This document shows positions 36,920 to 46,649 of a DNA stretch of 64,000 bases, piece by piece (positions within the stretch are counted from its first letter, which is position 1; each line of letters opens with the position of its first letter). The notes under the pieces were generated by a model. The model was not told where the DNA came from. It was given only the letters and a program-made list of their open reading frames with translations, and did no database searches. Position numbers and translations under genes: made by a program. Source of the DNA: an uncultured Bacteroidota bacterium (lineage in GTDB: Bacteria; Bacteroidota; Bacteroidia; Flavobacteriales; Flavobacteriaceae); assembly GCA_902515395.1 (NCBI GenBank), contig CABXUL010000002.1, positions 1 to 64,000 of the forward strand, given 5' to 3'.

Positions 36920-38428
36920 TTAAAAAGGACCTTTCTCATTAATTTTTGTGGCATCGTTTGCAAATCCTGGCATTTCACCACGTATTCTATAATTTTTAGC
37001 CTTATTACTAGTTTTTGTTTTCATTCCATTAGTATTTTTGACAGGTTCACGTAAATACCAATCTTTAGTCAAATTCTCTGGAAGATTATCACCAGTTGCA
37101 ATAGACCACTCTTCCAATTTTTGCTTCAAGGTGTAGTAGATTTTAGGTATTTCACTACCTAGCATCAAATTATTAAATTGATAAGGGTCATTAATCAGAT
37201 CATAAAGTTCTTCATTAGGGCGTGGAGCTAGAAATATATCTGCTTGGCGCTCTGTAATTAAGCCATCTTTCAAGGCTTTTTTAAGCTCAGTGTATGTTGG
37301 ACTATTTACTGCATCTAATGGACCTCGCTGAGCAAATTGTGGTCTTTCGTTTTTAATGTACATGTAATTCTTGTTACTAACCATTCGTTCATAAGCTTCA
37401 TAATCATGCCAATTGTGCTCTGCAAAAACGTAATTTCTAAACCTATCAGTTGCTCCCAAAAGTAATTTTTTAAAGCTCACGCCTTGGAATCGATCTATTG
37501 GATCAATTCCAGCCAAATCTGTTAATGTCGGAGCAATATCAACAGCACTAACCAAGCTTTCATTAACAGTATTTCGAGTAGCTATTGCTTTGGGGTAATG
37601 GACTATGAATGGTGTTTTGACACCCTGGTGATTAACCCTAGTTTTACTATGAGGAAATGGTCTACCATTATCTGCCATTATAACAATAACAGTATTTTCA
37701 TATACTCCTTTTTCTTTGAGCTTTTTAACAACCTCACCAATGTAATAATCAAAACGAGTAATTTCATCATAGTAGTTTACTAAGTCTAATCTTGTTTCTG
37801 GTCCATCAATTAGATATTCAGGTACTTTGATCTCATTAACATTGTGTGTTCCAGTGAATTGGTTTTCACCCCAAGTCCTGTGTGCATCATAGGAGGCAAA
37901 CCACATAAAAAAGGGTTGATCGTTTGGAGTATTTTCTAAAGCTTCCTCCCAATATTCTTCTCCGCCTTTACCATTGATTATTTTATCATCATGAACTTCA
38001 TCAAAGCCTCTTATAGCATAATCTCCCATATGAAACTTCCCTGCTTGAAGCGTAAAATAACCTTTGGATTTTAATATTTCAGGTAGTGAAATCATATCAA
38101 TAGGTGGCATTGAATGTAATTCAGCTGCACCAGTATTGTGAGGATATCGACCAGTTATAATAGAGTTTCGACTTGGGCTACAGGAGCTAGTAGTTAGATA
38201 TGCATTTTTAAAAACAATACCGTCTTTTGCTAACAAATCGATATTGGGACTTTGAACATATTCATTTCCATAGCACCCCAAATCATCCCAACTAACATCA
38301 TCGGCAATAAATACTATTAAATTTGGAGGAGATTTTTTGTTTTTATCTGTGGAACAAGAATAAGATTGTATAATTAGCAACGCAGTAAAAAAATAACTAA
38401 AAATATGTGGGGATCTGGTTTTCTTCAT
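36920..38428 (-). CDS. S1-family sulfatase, heparan N-sulfatase-like
   Basis: The N-terminal signal has a possible lipobox QSYSC (Cys25). Metal Asp residues 43-44 lie in FIADDVSWDDLGCYG and the formylglycine site is C83-S-P-S-R in SSCSPSRNSIITGRYPH. LQAGKFHMGD and IMADNGRPFPHSKTRVNHQG match the sulfamidase-like S1 pattern. A basic C-terminal extension after the catalytic domain (about residues 455-502) is unusual among its neighbours. Length is 502 residues. It is followed by the sulfatase at 35387 on the same strand (9 bp) and lies 44 bp downstream of the yjbQ gene. Confidence 0.93.
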   Translation of the reverse strand: MKKTRSPHIFSYFFTALLIIQSYSCSTDKNKKSPPNLIVFIADDVSWDDLGCYGNEYVQSPNIDLLAKDGIVFKNAYLTTSSCSPSRNSIITGRYPHNTGAAELHSMPPIDMISLPEILKSKGYFTLQAGKFHMGDYAIRGFDEVHDDKIINGKGGEEYWEEALENTPNDQPFFMWFASYDAHRTWGENQFTGTHNVNEIKVPEYLIDGPETRLDLVNYYDEITRFDYYIGEVVKKLKEKGVYENTVIVIMADNGRPFPHSKTRVNHQGVKTPFIVHYPKAIATRNTVNESLVSAVDIAPTLTDLAGIDPIDRFQGVSFKKLLLGATDRFRNYVFAEHNWHDYEAYERMVSNKNYMYIKNERPQFAQRGPLDAVNSPTYTELKKALKDGLITERQADIFLAPRPNEELYDLINDPYQFNNLMLGSEIPKIYYTLKQKLEEWSIATGDNLPENLTKDWYLREPVKNTNGMKTKTSNKAKNYRIRGEMPGFANDATKINEKGPF

Positions 38429-38472
38429 TGATTTAGTTTTATAGTCTAATTTGGCAATTTAATCTTATTTTT

Positions 38473-38883
38473 TTATTCATCACCATTTACAGTTATAACT
38501 ATTCGCCTTGATCCTGCTTTATTTCTATGTTCGCATAAATAGACACCTTGCCAGGTTCCTAACAATAGACTTCCATTTTTGATTGGGATATCCACACCGC
38601 TTCCAAGCAAGCTACTTTTAATATGTGAGGTCATATCATCTGAGCCTTCTAATGTGTGAAGAAAATGGTCAGCTGATTCAGGAACCATAAAATTAAAATG
38701 GGTTTCAAAATCAATCCTGACCGTAGGATCGGCATTCTCATTAATTGTCAAACTAGCCGATGTGTGTTTTATAAAAACGTTTACCATACCTGTCATTGGA
38801 GGTAATTCTTTCTGAATATAATTAGTTATAAGGTGAAAACCACGTGAAAATGAGGGGAGTATAATTTCTTTCTGAAAAACCAT
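38473..38883 (-). CDS. yjbQ: YjbQ/UPF0047-family protein
   Basis: The 136 residues match the UPF0047 family throughout: PSFSRGFHLITNYIQKEL, the conserved VFIKHTSASLTINENADPTVR, and LGTWQGVYLCEHRNKAGSRRI. Members are small cytoplasmic trimers, and some have weak thiamine-phosphate synthase activity; the true role is unsettled. It is a housekeeping-type gene at the junction between the sulfatase block and the glycerol genes, on the same strand as the sulfatases at 36920 and 35387. No PUL function is implied. Confidence 0.92.
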   Translation of the reverse strand: MVFQKEIILPSFSRGFHLITNYIQKELPPMTGMVNVFIKHTSASLTINENADPTVRIDFETHFNFMVPESADHFLHTLEGSDDMTSHIKSSLLGSGVDIPIKNGSLLLGTWQGVYLCEHRNKAGSRRIVITVNGDE

Positions 38884-38922
38884 ATTCTTAAATTTAAATA
38901 AATTTAGAGAAATAAAAGATTT

Positions 38923-39705
38923 ATGATTAAGACAATATCAATGAAAATCATATTGTTTTCAATTGTTGTGGTGTTCACTCTAATTAATTGTAATAATCCA
39001 ACTATTCCCCTAATCATTGGACATCGAGGTGCCAAAGGGCATATAGCAGAAAATACTTTAGAATCAATAGAAAAAGCAATGGAACTAGGGGTAGATGGTA
39101 TTGAAATAGATATATTCAAATGTAAATCAGGAGAACTAGTAGTTTTTCATGATAAAACTTTAAACCGTTTAACAGATGCTGAGGGATTAATTGAATCACT
39201 GGATATAGATTCAATTAGGAAAATCAAGATTTTTAATAGATATAAAATCCCAACTCTAATTGAAGTGCTAGATTTAATAGATGGAAAAGTTTTTTTAAAT
39301 ATTGAGCTTAAAGGAAGTGAAACAGCACTTCTCACAAATCAAATAATCAAAAATTATCTTGATAAGGGAAATTGGACAATAGAAAAATTTATAATTTCAA
39401 GTTTTAATTGGAAAGAATTAGAAATCTTTTATAAAAACAATAAACAAGTTCCCATTGCAGTATTGACAGATGCCGATCCCCTTGATGCACTTCCTGTTGC
39501 TAGAAAGTTAAAAGCCAAGGCTATCAATCCAAGTTATAAATCATTAAACTCTAAAAATGTAAAAAAAATCCATGAAGCTGGATATAAGATTTATCCATAT
39601 ACTGTAAACAAAAAAGAGAATATTTCAAAAGTAATTTCACTGAATGTAGACGGGATTATAACTGATTTCCCAGAACGGGTTCAGGAACTGATATTTAATT
39701 TTTAG
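38923..39705 (+). CDS. Glycerophosphodiester phosphodiesterase, lipoprotein
   Basis: The GDPD pattern is complete: GHRGAKGHIAENTLES, DGIEIDIFKC with the metal-binding acids, and VVFHDKTLNRLTD with the second catalytic His, followed by a TIM barrel ending in NVDGIITDFPERV. Length is 260 residues. A signal with FTLINC places the lipid on Cys23 (from the ATG at 38923), or Cys17 if the ATG at 38941 is used, so the enzyme works outside the cytoplasm. It releases glycerol-3-phosphate from glycerophosphodiesters. Its end overlaps the end of glpF by 4 bp, tail to tail. The link to the glycerol operon is suggestive but the genes are on opposite strands. Confidence 0.93.
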   Translation: MIKTISMKIILFSIVVVFTLINCNNPTIPLIIGHRGAKGHIAENTLESIEKAMELGVDGIEIDIFKCKSGELVVFHDKTLNRLTDAEGLIESLDIDSIRKIKIFNRYKIPTLIEVLDLIDGKVFLNIELKGSETALLTNQIIKNYLDKGNWTIEKFIISSFNWKELEIFYKNNKQVPIAVLTDADPLDALPVARKLKAKAINPSYKSLNSKNVKKIHEAGYKIYPYTVNKKENISKVISLNVDGIITDFPERVQELIFNF

Positions 39706-40448
39706 GCTGCTAAAATCAAATAGAAAATTCCAGCAATCGCTCCACCAGCGAAAGGACCAAAAACAGGTATCCAAGCATAAGACCAATCTGCATCTTTGTT
39801 TTTTCTTGGGATCAATTGATAAACTAATCTTGGTCCAAAATCTCTAGCAGGGTTAATTGCATAACCAGTAGTTCCTCCTAAAGATATACCAATTACCCAA
39901 ACAAGAATTCCCACTGGAAGTGCTTCTAACGCGCCTAAACCGAAATTGGAAACTTCAACACCCTCGATCTGAATATTTGGAATTGCAATGAACAATACAC
40001 CAAAAACTAAAACAAAGGTTCCTATCAGTTCACTGAAAAAATTATTTTTGAAATTTCTAATAGCAGGACCAGTGCAGAAAGTACTTCTAACGACAGTCTC
40101 GTCAGTAGTTTTTCTGTGATGATCAATGTAGGTAATATAACATATCCAACTTCCAAACATAGCACCGAGTAATTGAGCAATTAAATATCCCGGGACAAGA
40201 GTCCAAGAAAACTTTTCGGCTACTGCAAGACCAATAGTAACAGCAGGATTTAGGTGTGCACCACTAAACTGAGCGGTAATAAAAACGGCAACAAAAACTG
40301 AAAAACCCCATGCGCTAGTAATTAAGATCCATGGTGTTTGTCCCTGAGCAATTGTTTTTTTTAAGTTTACATTTGCAACAACTCCCTCTCCCAAGAGGAG
40401 AAGTATGAAAGTACCAATAAATTCTGCTAAGTAAGGATCAATATTCAT
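39702..40448 (-). CDS. glpF: Glycerol uptake facilitator, MIP family
   Basis: A 248-residue membrane channel with the two half-helix motifs GAHLNPAVTIG and YAINPARDFGPR. The Asp after the second NPAR is typical of glycerol-conducting aquaglyceroporins rather than water-only channels. Six hydrophobic segments are visible. It overlaps the end of glpD by 4 bp and so is translationally coupled to it. It admits glycerol, and possibly other small polyols, to be trapped by GlpK. Confidence 0.93.
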   Translation of the reverse strand: MNIDPYLAEFIGTFILLLLGEGVVANVNLKKTIAQGQTPWILITSAWGFSVFVAVFITAQFSGAHLNPAVTIGLAVAEKFSWTLVPGYLIAQLLGAMFGSWICYITYIDHHRKTTDETVVRSTFCTGPAIRNFKNNFFSELIGTFVLVFGVLFIAIPNIQIEGVEVSNFGLGALEALPVGILVWVIGISLGGTTGYAINPARDFGPRLVYQLIPRKNKDADWSYAWIPVFGPFAGGAIAGIFYLILAA

Positions 40449-41995
40449 AGAATATAATTTTTAATTATTTTATTAGTGTTGGTTAATTCTTTATTTATCC
40501 AAGATTCATTTTTATTTAAATATTCTGCCATTATTTTAGCAACAATAGGGGCAATTTTTTTTGTTTCCTCTGCATCCAAAAATAAACATCTTATCCTGCG
40601 AGCCAAAATATCATCTAAATGAATAGCCATTTCATTTTGAATAGACCAAAGAATTAAATTTTTAGTAATATAGAATTTACTTGATAGAGACTCATTATCC
40701 TTTGCTTCTCCATTTGCGGTAATTGTGCTTGCATCTGAACCATAAGCATGTAATGGATGATCAAAGTCAATATTTTCATCATATCCAGAGAGTTTTAGCT
40801 TATGGGTACGGCATTTAACATCTTTCAATCCGCCTACTATTGAAGCGGTGTTAATTCCATCTTCTGCCATTTTTCGATAAGTGGTCCATTTACCTCCCAG
40901 AAGACTAATTAAACCAGAAGTGGAGACATTAATCTTATGGTGACGAGAAATCTCCTTTGTCTGAGAGTCACTTCCTTGATTAGCAGCTAAGGGTCTTAAA
41001 CCAGCAAAAACACTCTTCACATCTTTTCTTTTGGGTTTTTTTGTCATGTACTTACCCGCATTTGCTAGGATAAAATCTATTTCTTCGTCCTGGGGTCTTG
41101 GTTCATCCAATGTCTCATCGATTGGAGTATCAGTTGTGCCAAGCACTACATGATTGTGCCAAGGAACAGCAAACAAAACCCTACCGTCAGTTGTATGTGG
41201 AATCATAATAGCATGTGGACCATCTAGAAACTCTTTTTCTAAAACTACGTGAACGCCTTGACTGGGACGAATCATTTGATTGGCTTCTGGTTTATCCATT
41301 TGAATTATGCGATCACTAAAAACACCAGTAGCATTTATAATCACTTTTCCTTTGATTACAAAATTTTGTCTTGTTTCATTTTCAATCGCCTCCAAACCAG
41401 AAATTAAATCATTTTCCTTAATTAATCGTTTTACTTCAATATAGTTTAGTATTGTGGCTCCTAGCTCGCAGGCTGTTCTTGCTAAACTGATCGCCATTCT
41501 AGAGTCATCAAACTGGCCATCATGATATATAACACCACCGCGAAGACCCTCATTTTTTACATTGTTAATCAAAGATATGGTTTGTTGTTTATCAAGTAAT
41601 TCGGATGGACCAAGTCCTAATTTTCCTGCCATCATATCATATACTTTAAGTCCCAAACCATAAAAAGGGCTATTCCACCAGTCGTAAAATGGAATAACAA
41701 AGCTCATATCTTTAACCATTTGAGGAGCATTTTTTTTCATAATCCCTCTTTCTTTAAGTGCTTCAATTACAAGAGATATGTCTCCATTTTGAAGATATCT
41801 AACCCCACCATGTACTAGTTTGGTACTTCTCGAGGAAGTTCCTTTTGCAAAATCATTCTTTTCAAGTAAAAGTGTTTTATATCCTCTTTGAGCTGAATCA
41901 ACTGCAGCTCCTAACCCACTTGCTCCTCCACCTATTATTATGACGTCCCAAATTTCAGTTGTGGCTAAATCCTCTAAAAATTTAGACCTATCCAT
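40445..41995 (-). CDS. glpD: FAD-dependent glycerol-3-phosphate dehydrogenase
   Basis: The FAD-binding fold begins at DVIIIGGGASGLGAAVDSAQRG, followed by KGTSSRSTKLVHGGVRYL and the substrate region PWHNHVVLGTTDTPID. LLGGKWTTYRKMAEDGI precedes the C-terminal cap domain. At 516 residues it is GlpD-sized. It oxidises glycerol-3-phosphate to dihydroxyacetone phosphate at the inner membrane and passes electrons to quinone. It sits 3 bp after glpK and overlaps glpF. Confidence 0.95.
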   Translation of the reverse strand: MDRSKFLEDLATTEIWDVIIIGGGASGLGAAVDSAQRGYKTLLLEKNDFAKGTSSRSTKLVHGGVRYLQNGDISLVIEALKERGIMKKNAPQMVKDMSFVIPFYDWWNSPFYGLGLKVYDMMAGKLGLGPSELLDKQQTISLINNVKNEGLRGGVIYHDGQFDDSRMAISLARTACELGATILNYIEVKRLIKENDLISGLEAIENETRQNFVIKGKVIINATGVFSDRIIQMDKPEANQMIRPSQGVHVVLEKEFLDGPHAIMIPHTTDGRVLFAVPWHNHVVLGTTDTPIDETLDEPRPQDEEIDFILANAGKYMTKKPKRKDVKSVFAGLRPLAANQGSDSQTKEISRHHKINVSTSGLISLLGGKWTTYRKMAEDGINTASIVGGLKDVKCRTHKLKLSGYDENIDFDHPLHAYGSDASTITANGEAKDNESLSSKFYITKNLILWSIQNEMAIHLDDILARRIRCLFLDAEETKKIAPIVAKIMAEYLNKNESWINKELTNTNKIIKNYIL

Positions 41996-41998
41996 AGT

Positions 41999-43477
41999 TT
42001 AAGAAATTATTCGGTAAACTCTGTCCTTCCATAGGTTAATTATACTTTCTGTTTTATCGTCAGGATTTGGTTCAAAAGACTGATCCTCTTTCCATAGTTT
42101 TTCCAAATCTTTAGTAGATTTCCAAAAACCAGTTGCAAGACCAGCTAAAAATGCAGCTCCTAATGCAGTTGTTTCAGTAATTTTTGGACGGATCACTTTA
42201 GAATTTAAAAGATCAGCTTGAATTTGCATTAATAAATTATTATTGCTAGCTCCACCGTCAACTTTTAGATTTGAAAATTCAACTCCTGCATCTTTTTGCA
42301 TTTCAATAATTATATCTCTTGAACGAAGTGCAATTGACTCGAGTCCAGCTCGAGCTATATGAGCCTTACTAGTCCCCCTAGTAATTCCCATAATGGCACC
42401 AGTAGCGTGAGGATCCCAATAAGGAGCTCCTAAACCAGAGAGAGCTGGAACAATAGTAACTCCTCCATTATCGTCTACTATATTTGCCAAATCCTCAATC
42501 TCAGGAGCAGAATCTATTATATTTATTTGATCTCTCATCCATTGAATCAGTGCACCTGCGGTAAAAATACTACCCTCGATTGCATAGGTAACTTTTCCTT
42601 TTATTTGCCATGCAATTGTGGTAAGCATTCTATTTTGAGATCTTACTGCATTACTTCCGGTGTTCATTATACAAAAACAACCAGTTCCATAGGTGTTTTT
42701 TACATCACCAGGCTTCAAACACATTTGTCCAAACAAAGCAGCTTGTTGGTCTCCAGCGATTCCACTAATTGGTATTTCTGAACCCAAAATTGATTCGTTC
42801 ACAGTTCCAACAATTTCAGAGGAATTTACAACCTCGGGTAGTAGTGATTTAGGAATATCCAAAACAGTTAACAATTCATCATCCCACTCTCCATTATGAA
42901 TATTATAAATAAGTGTTCTACTTGCATTTGTGGCATCTGTTACGTGCTTAACCCCTTTGGTCAGATTCCATATTAACCAGCTGTCCACAGTCCCAAATGC
43001 GACTTCACCATTAATGGCAAGATCTTTTAAACCTGGAATATTATCAAGAATCCATTTAATTTTAGTTCCGGAGAAATATGCATCAATCAATAAACCAGTT
43101 TTTGATGAAAATATACCTTCTTTACCTTCATCAAGAAGGTATTCACAAGTTTTAGCAGTCCTCCTGTCTTGCCAGACAATTGCATTGTAAACCGGTTTAC
43201 CAGTATTTTTATTCCAAACTATAGTTGTCTCCCGCTGGTTAGTTATACCTATTGAATCAATTTCCTGAGGATTAATAAACGCTTTTTTTACAACACTCTT
43301 TATTGCATTTAACTGAGTTTTCCAAATTTCAATAGGATCATGTTCTACCCAGCCTTTTTTTGGAAAAAACTGGGTAAACTCTTCTTGGGCAACTGCAACC
43401 TGATTTCCACTTTTATCAAAAAGTATTGCTCTAGAGCTCGTTGTACCTGCATCTAGGGACAAAACATATTTTTTCAT
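41999..43477 (-). CDS. glpK: Glycerol kinase
   Basis: A 492-residue FGGY kinase with the glycerol-kinase start YVLSLDAGTTSSRAILFD and the region KKGWVEHDPIEIW. SIGITNQRETTIVWN and AIVWQDRRT contact glycerol; SGIAGDQQAALFGQ, NTYGTGCF and VDGGASNNNLLMQIQADLL complete the family pattern. It phosphorylates glycerol to glycerol-3-phosphate. It lies 17 bp downstream of the symporter gene and 3 bp upstream of glpD, in one minus-strand operon. Confidence 0.96.
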   Translation of the reverse strand: MKKYVLSLDAGTTSSRAILFDKSGNQVAVAQEEFTQFFPKKGWVEHDPIEIWKTQLNAIKSVVKKAFINPQEIDSIGITNQRETTIVWNKNTGKPVYNAIVWQDRRTAKTCEYLLDEGKEGIFSSKTGLLIDAYFSGTKIKWILDNIPGLKDLAINGEVAFGTVDSWLIWNLTKGVKHVTDATNASRTLIYNIHNGEWDDELLTVLDIPKSLLPEVVNSSEIVGTVNESILGSEIPISGIAGDQQAALFGQMCLKPGDVKNTYGTGCFCIMNTGSNAVRSQNRMLTTIAWQIKGKVTYAIEGSIFTAGALIQWMRDQINIIDSAPEIEDLANIVDDNGGVTIVPALSGLGAPYWDPHATGAIMGITRGTSKAHIARAGLESIALRSRDIIIEMQKDAGVEFSNLKVDGGASNNNLLMQIQADLLNSKVIRPKITETTALGAAFLAGLATGFWKSTKDLEKLWKEDQSFEPNPDDKTESIINLWKDRVYRIIS

Positions 43478-43494
43478 CGGTAAGAAAATTAATA

Positions 43495-45147
43495 TTAACC
43501 TGTAAAGTACAATAAAATTGAAATAACTATTCCAACAAGGATTGCTGATAATACTAAATCAGTTGTATTAAAGGATTCTCTAAACTCCTGCTTCATTTTA
43601 GCAGTCATTGTTCCAAACGATAAACCTTCAATTCTAGCATAATCAGGTACTGCTGAAGCCATACTAACTCCAACACATAGAAATACTGAGAAAATAAACA
43701 TGAAAATTGCCATGTGTGCAAAGTTTATAGTAGCAAAAGCAAATGCAATTCCAGAAACTTCGATACCTGAGGTAATTTCTTCCTGGAAGTAAATTTCAGT
43801 GCCTAGCCTTAAAATAAGTAATATCAATCCACTGATTAAAGTTGTAATGGCAGCATCTGAAGTTACTCTCTTCCATATAATTCCCAATAAAAATACTGCT
43901 GTTACAGGAGGTGCAATGTATGATTGAACATTTTGAAGGTATTGATACATAACTCCTCCACCAATTTTTTCCATTATTGGTATCCAAATTATTCCTAACA
44001 CAACAATAATAGCCGTAGCAATTTTCCCAATTCTAATCAGTGATTCTTCTGACTTATCTGGTCTTATTTTTTTGTAAATATCAATTGTGAATATTGTAGA
44101 ACAAGAGTTAAAAACAGAAGCCAAGGAGCTCATTAAGGCAGCCATCAAACCACCTGCAACTAAACCTTTTAAGCCCACTGGCAAGAGAGTTTTAACTAGC
44201 ATCGGAAATGCACGATCGGCTTTTGTAACCTGAAAAACTTCAGGCTGTTGAAGTGTAAGAGCAAATGCAATTATACCTGGAACTAAAAAAATTAAGATTG
44301 GTAATAATTTTAAGTAAGCCCCAAAAATAGCTCCTCTTCTAGCAATGGTAATGTTATTTGCTGCTAAAGTTCTCTGAACAATATATTGATCAGTACACCA
44401 ATACCAAATACCAACTATTGTTCCACCAATTAACAACCCAGTCCAAGGAAATTGGGGGTCATTCATTGGACGCCACATGTTAAAATGATCTGGGCTAACT
44501 GCAGTTACCGTTTCTCGAAGTTGGGACCAGCCTCCAACTTCCTGTAAACCCAAATATGTTATGACAACAGAACCAAAAATCAAAACGACGGTTTGCAAAG
44601 TTTCAGTATAAATAACAGCTTTTAATCCTCCAATGACAGTATAAATTCCCGTAAAAACTACTATACCAATAGCACCGTACCAAAAAGGTATACCAAGAAG
44701 TTCAGAAACTACAATACCCCCTGCATAAATAGTAATAGAGACCTTTGTTAGCACATAGGCTAGAAGCGAAAAGACCGAAAGGAACCAACGTGAACGACTA
44801 TCAAATCTTTTTTCTAAAAACTCAGGCATGGTAAAGGCTCCACTTCTAATATAAAAAGGTAAAAATAGCCAACCCAGAAGCAAGACAATCCAAGCATGTA
44901 ATTCATAGTGTGCCATTGGAGTTCCAGACTCAAATCCTGTACCTGCTAAACCTACTACATGTTCTGATCCAATATTTGAGGCAAAGATTGAGGCGCCGAT
45001 TACAAACCAGCCTACGTTTCTTCCAGCAAGAAAATAATCTTCTGTATTACTATTTTTTTGAATGAAAACCCAAACGGCAACAGCTATTAAGGCAAGAAAA
45101 TAAATCCCTAGAACTATCCAGTCCAATTGTTGAAGTACTGATGTCAT
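43495..45147 (-). CDS. Sodium/solute symporter (SSS family, SGLT-like)
   Basis: About fourteen hydrophobic helices span 550 residues. NTEDYFLAGRNVGWFVIGASIFASNIGSEH is the SSS core region near residues 34-63, and GGLKAVIYTETLQTVVLI and YWCTDQYIVQRTLAA are typical of the SGLT-like sugar branch. It is the first gene of the operon with glpK, glpD and glpF, which suggests it imports glycerol, a glycosylglycerol or a monosaccharide with sodium. This is inference from position. A divergent promoter region of 140 bp separates it from the oxidoreductase gene at 45288. Confidence 0.92.
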   Translation of the reverse strand: MTSVLQQLDWIVLGIYFLALIAVAVWVFIQKNSNTEDYFLAGRNVGWFVIGASIFASNIGSEHVVGLAGTGFESGTPMAHYELHAWIVLLLGWLFLPFYIRSGAFTMPEFLEKRFDSRSRWFLSVFSLLAYVLTKVSITIYAGGIVVSELLGIPFWYGAIGIVVFTGIYTVIGGLKAVIYTETLQTVVLIFGSVVITYLGLQEVGGWSQLRETVTAVSPDHFNMWRPMNDPQFPWTGLLIGGTIVGIWYWCTDQYIVQRTLAANNITIARRGAIFGAYLKLLPILIFLVPGIIAFALTLQQPEVFQVTKADRAFPMLVKTLLPVGLKGLVAGGLMAALMSSLASVFNSCSTIFTIDIYKKIRPDKSEESLIRIGKIATAIIVVLGIIWIPIMEKIGGGVMYQYLQNVQSYIAPPVTAVFLLGIIWKRVTSDAAITTLISGLILLILRLGTEIYFQEEITSGIEVSGIAFAFATINFAHMAIFMFIFSVFLCVGVSMASAVPDYARIEGLSFGTMTAKMKQEFRESFNTTDLVLSAILVGIVISILLYFTG

Positions 45148-45287
45148 AATTAATCTAAATATTTAATTGTTTTAAAATTTCCTTCCTAATATAAAACAAA
45201 TCTTGATGTAAAGTTCTTATTATTCCATATGTGCTAGAAATAGTGCTGTGTTGAATTAATTGTTATATTTAAAAAAATAAAAAAAGC

Positions 45288-46649
45288 ATGCAAAATTTAT
45301 CAAGACGTTCATTTTTAAAATCAACAGCTGCTGCCACTTCAGGTCTTTTATTTATCCCTGGTTGCATAAGCAACTCTCCCAATAACCGATTAAATATTGC
45401 CGTAATCGGAGTCGGTGGTCGTGGTAAAGCCAATTGGTCAAAAGTTCCAAGAGAAAACATTATTGCAATGTGTGATGTTGACGATAATAGAGCTTCGGCT
45501 GGTTATAATATGTTTCCCAAAGCCAGAAAATTTAAAGATTTTAGGGTGATGTTCGATAAAATGGCAAAAGATATTGACGCTGTTATTATTTCTACCCCAG
45601 ACCATACTCACTTTGCAGCAACCATGATAGCAATGGAGCTGGGAATGCATGTATATGTTGAAAAGCCATTAGCGCATAACATTTGGCAGCTAAGAACACT
45701 CAAAAAAGCTGCTAAATATTACAATATTGTTTCCCAAATGGGAAATCAAGGGCATACCACCGATGGTATAAGGTCGATAAAAGAGTGGTACGAACAAGGC
45801 CATTTAGGACAAGTCACGGAGGTGCATGCGTGGCATGGAAAAATAAATTTCGGTCCTGGAAAATATTTTACTATGCCCGATACTTTTCCTCCACCAATTG
45901 ATCCAGTTCCTAATTATCTAGATTGGGACCTTTGGCAAGGACCTGCTAAGTTTAAGCCATTTAATTCTACCTATGCACCTAGATCATGGAGAGGTTATTA
46001 TGATTATGGAAATGGACTTCTAGGAGATTGGTCTTGTCATACACTTGACGGACCCTTTTGGGCGTTAGATCTTGGAATGCCTCATACTGTAACTGCTGAT
46101 GTTATTAATCCACGAACCGAACATAATTTTGTAGGTGATCAGTCTGTCGTCACCATGGAGTTCTCTGCAAGAGGAAGTAAAGCACCAGTAACTCTAAAAT
46201 GGTATGAAGGTCCCCTTCCAGAGATGATGCCAAACAATAATCCTGATTGGAAAATTAAAAAATTTGATAAGTCGGGGATGATGATGATAGGCGATAAAAA
46301 TACTCTACTTACTGGTTCTAGACCAAATTTTGGTCCTAGACTGGCCATTGAAAACGAAGCTTGGGAAGAATTTAAAAAGTCACCTCCTGAAAAGACTATT
46401 CCTAGAACTCATGAAGAAAATCCTGTCAAAGAGTGGACCGATGCAATTAAAGAAAATACTCTTCCAGGATCTAATTTTGATTATTCAGCAGATTTAACTG
46501 AAATGGCTCTTGTTGGTGTACTTGCTCAACGCTTCGCTACAAAGATTAATTATGATGCTGAAAATATGAAAGTAACGAATCGCTCTGATCTTGATGATTA
46601 CATAAAAGAGCCCACTAGAGAAGGATGGTCATTTGGTGAAAATTCATAA
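45288..46649 (+). CDS. Exported Gfo/Idh/MocA-family oxidoreductase
   Basis: A twin-arginine signal (SRRSFLKSTAAATSGLLFIPGC) suggests Tat export, and the Cys after IPG could be lipidated. The Rossmann segment NIAVIGVGGRGKANW starts near residue 36. The Lys motif VYVEKPLAHN lies near residue 122, followed by a GDWSCHTLDGPFWALDLG region in the C-terminal domain. At 453 residues it is the same size as the protein encoded at 2686. It heads the plus-strand group leading to the fucose pathway. NAD(P)-linked sugar oxidation or redox glycoside cleavage in the periplasm is possible; the substrate is unknown. Confidence 0.88.
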   Translation: MQNLSRRSFLKSTAAATSGLLFIPGCISNSPNNRLNIAVIGVGGRGKANWSKVPRENIIAMCDVDDNRASAGYNMFPKARKFKDFRVMFDKMAKDIDAVIISTPDHTHFAATMIAMELGMHVYVEKPLAHNIWQLRTLKKAAKYYNIVSQMGNQGHTTDGIRSIKEWYEQGHLGQVTEVHAWHGKINFGPGKYFTMPDTFPPPIDPVPNYLDWDLWQGPAKFKPFNSTYAPRSWRGYYDYGNGLLGDWSCHTLDGPFWALDLGMPHTVTADVINPRTEHNFVGDQSVVTMEFSARGSKAPVTLKWYEGPLPEMMPNNNPDWKIKKFDKSGMMMIGDKNTLLTGSRPNFGPRLAIENEAWEEFKKSPPEKTIPRTHEENPVKEWTDAIKENTLPGSNFDYSADLTEMALVGVLAQRFATKINYDAENMKVTNRSDLDDYIKEPTREGWSFGENS

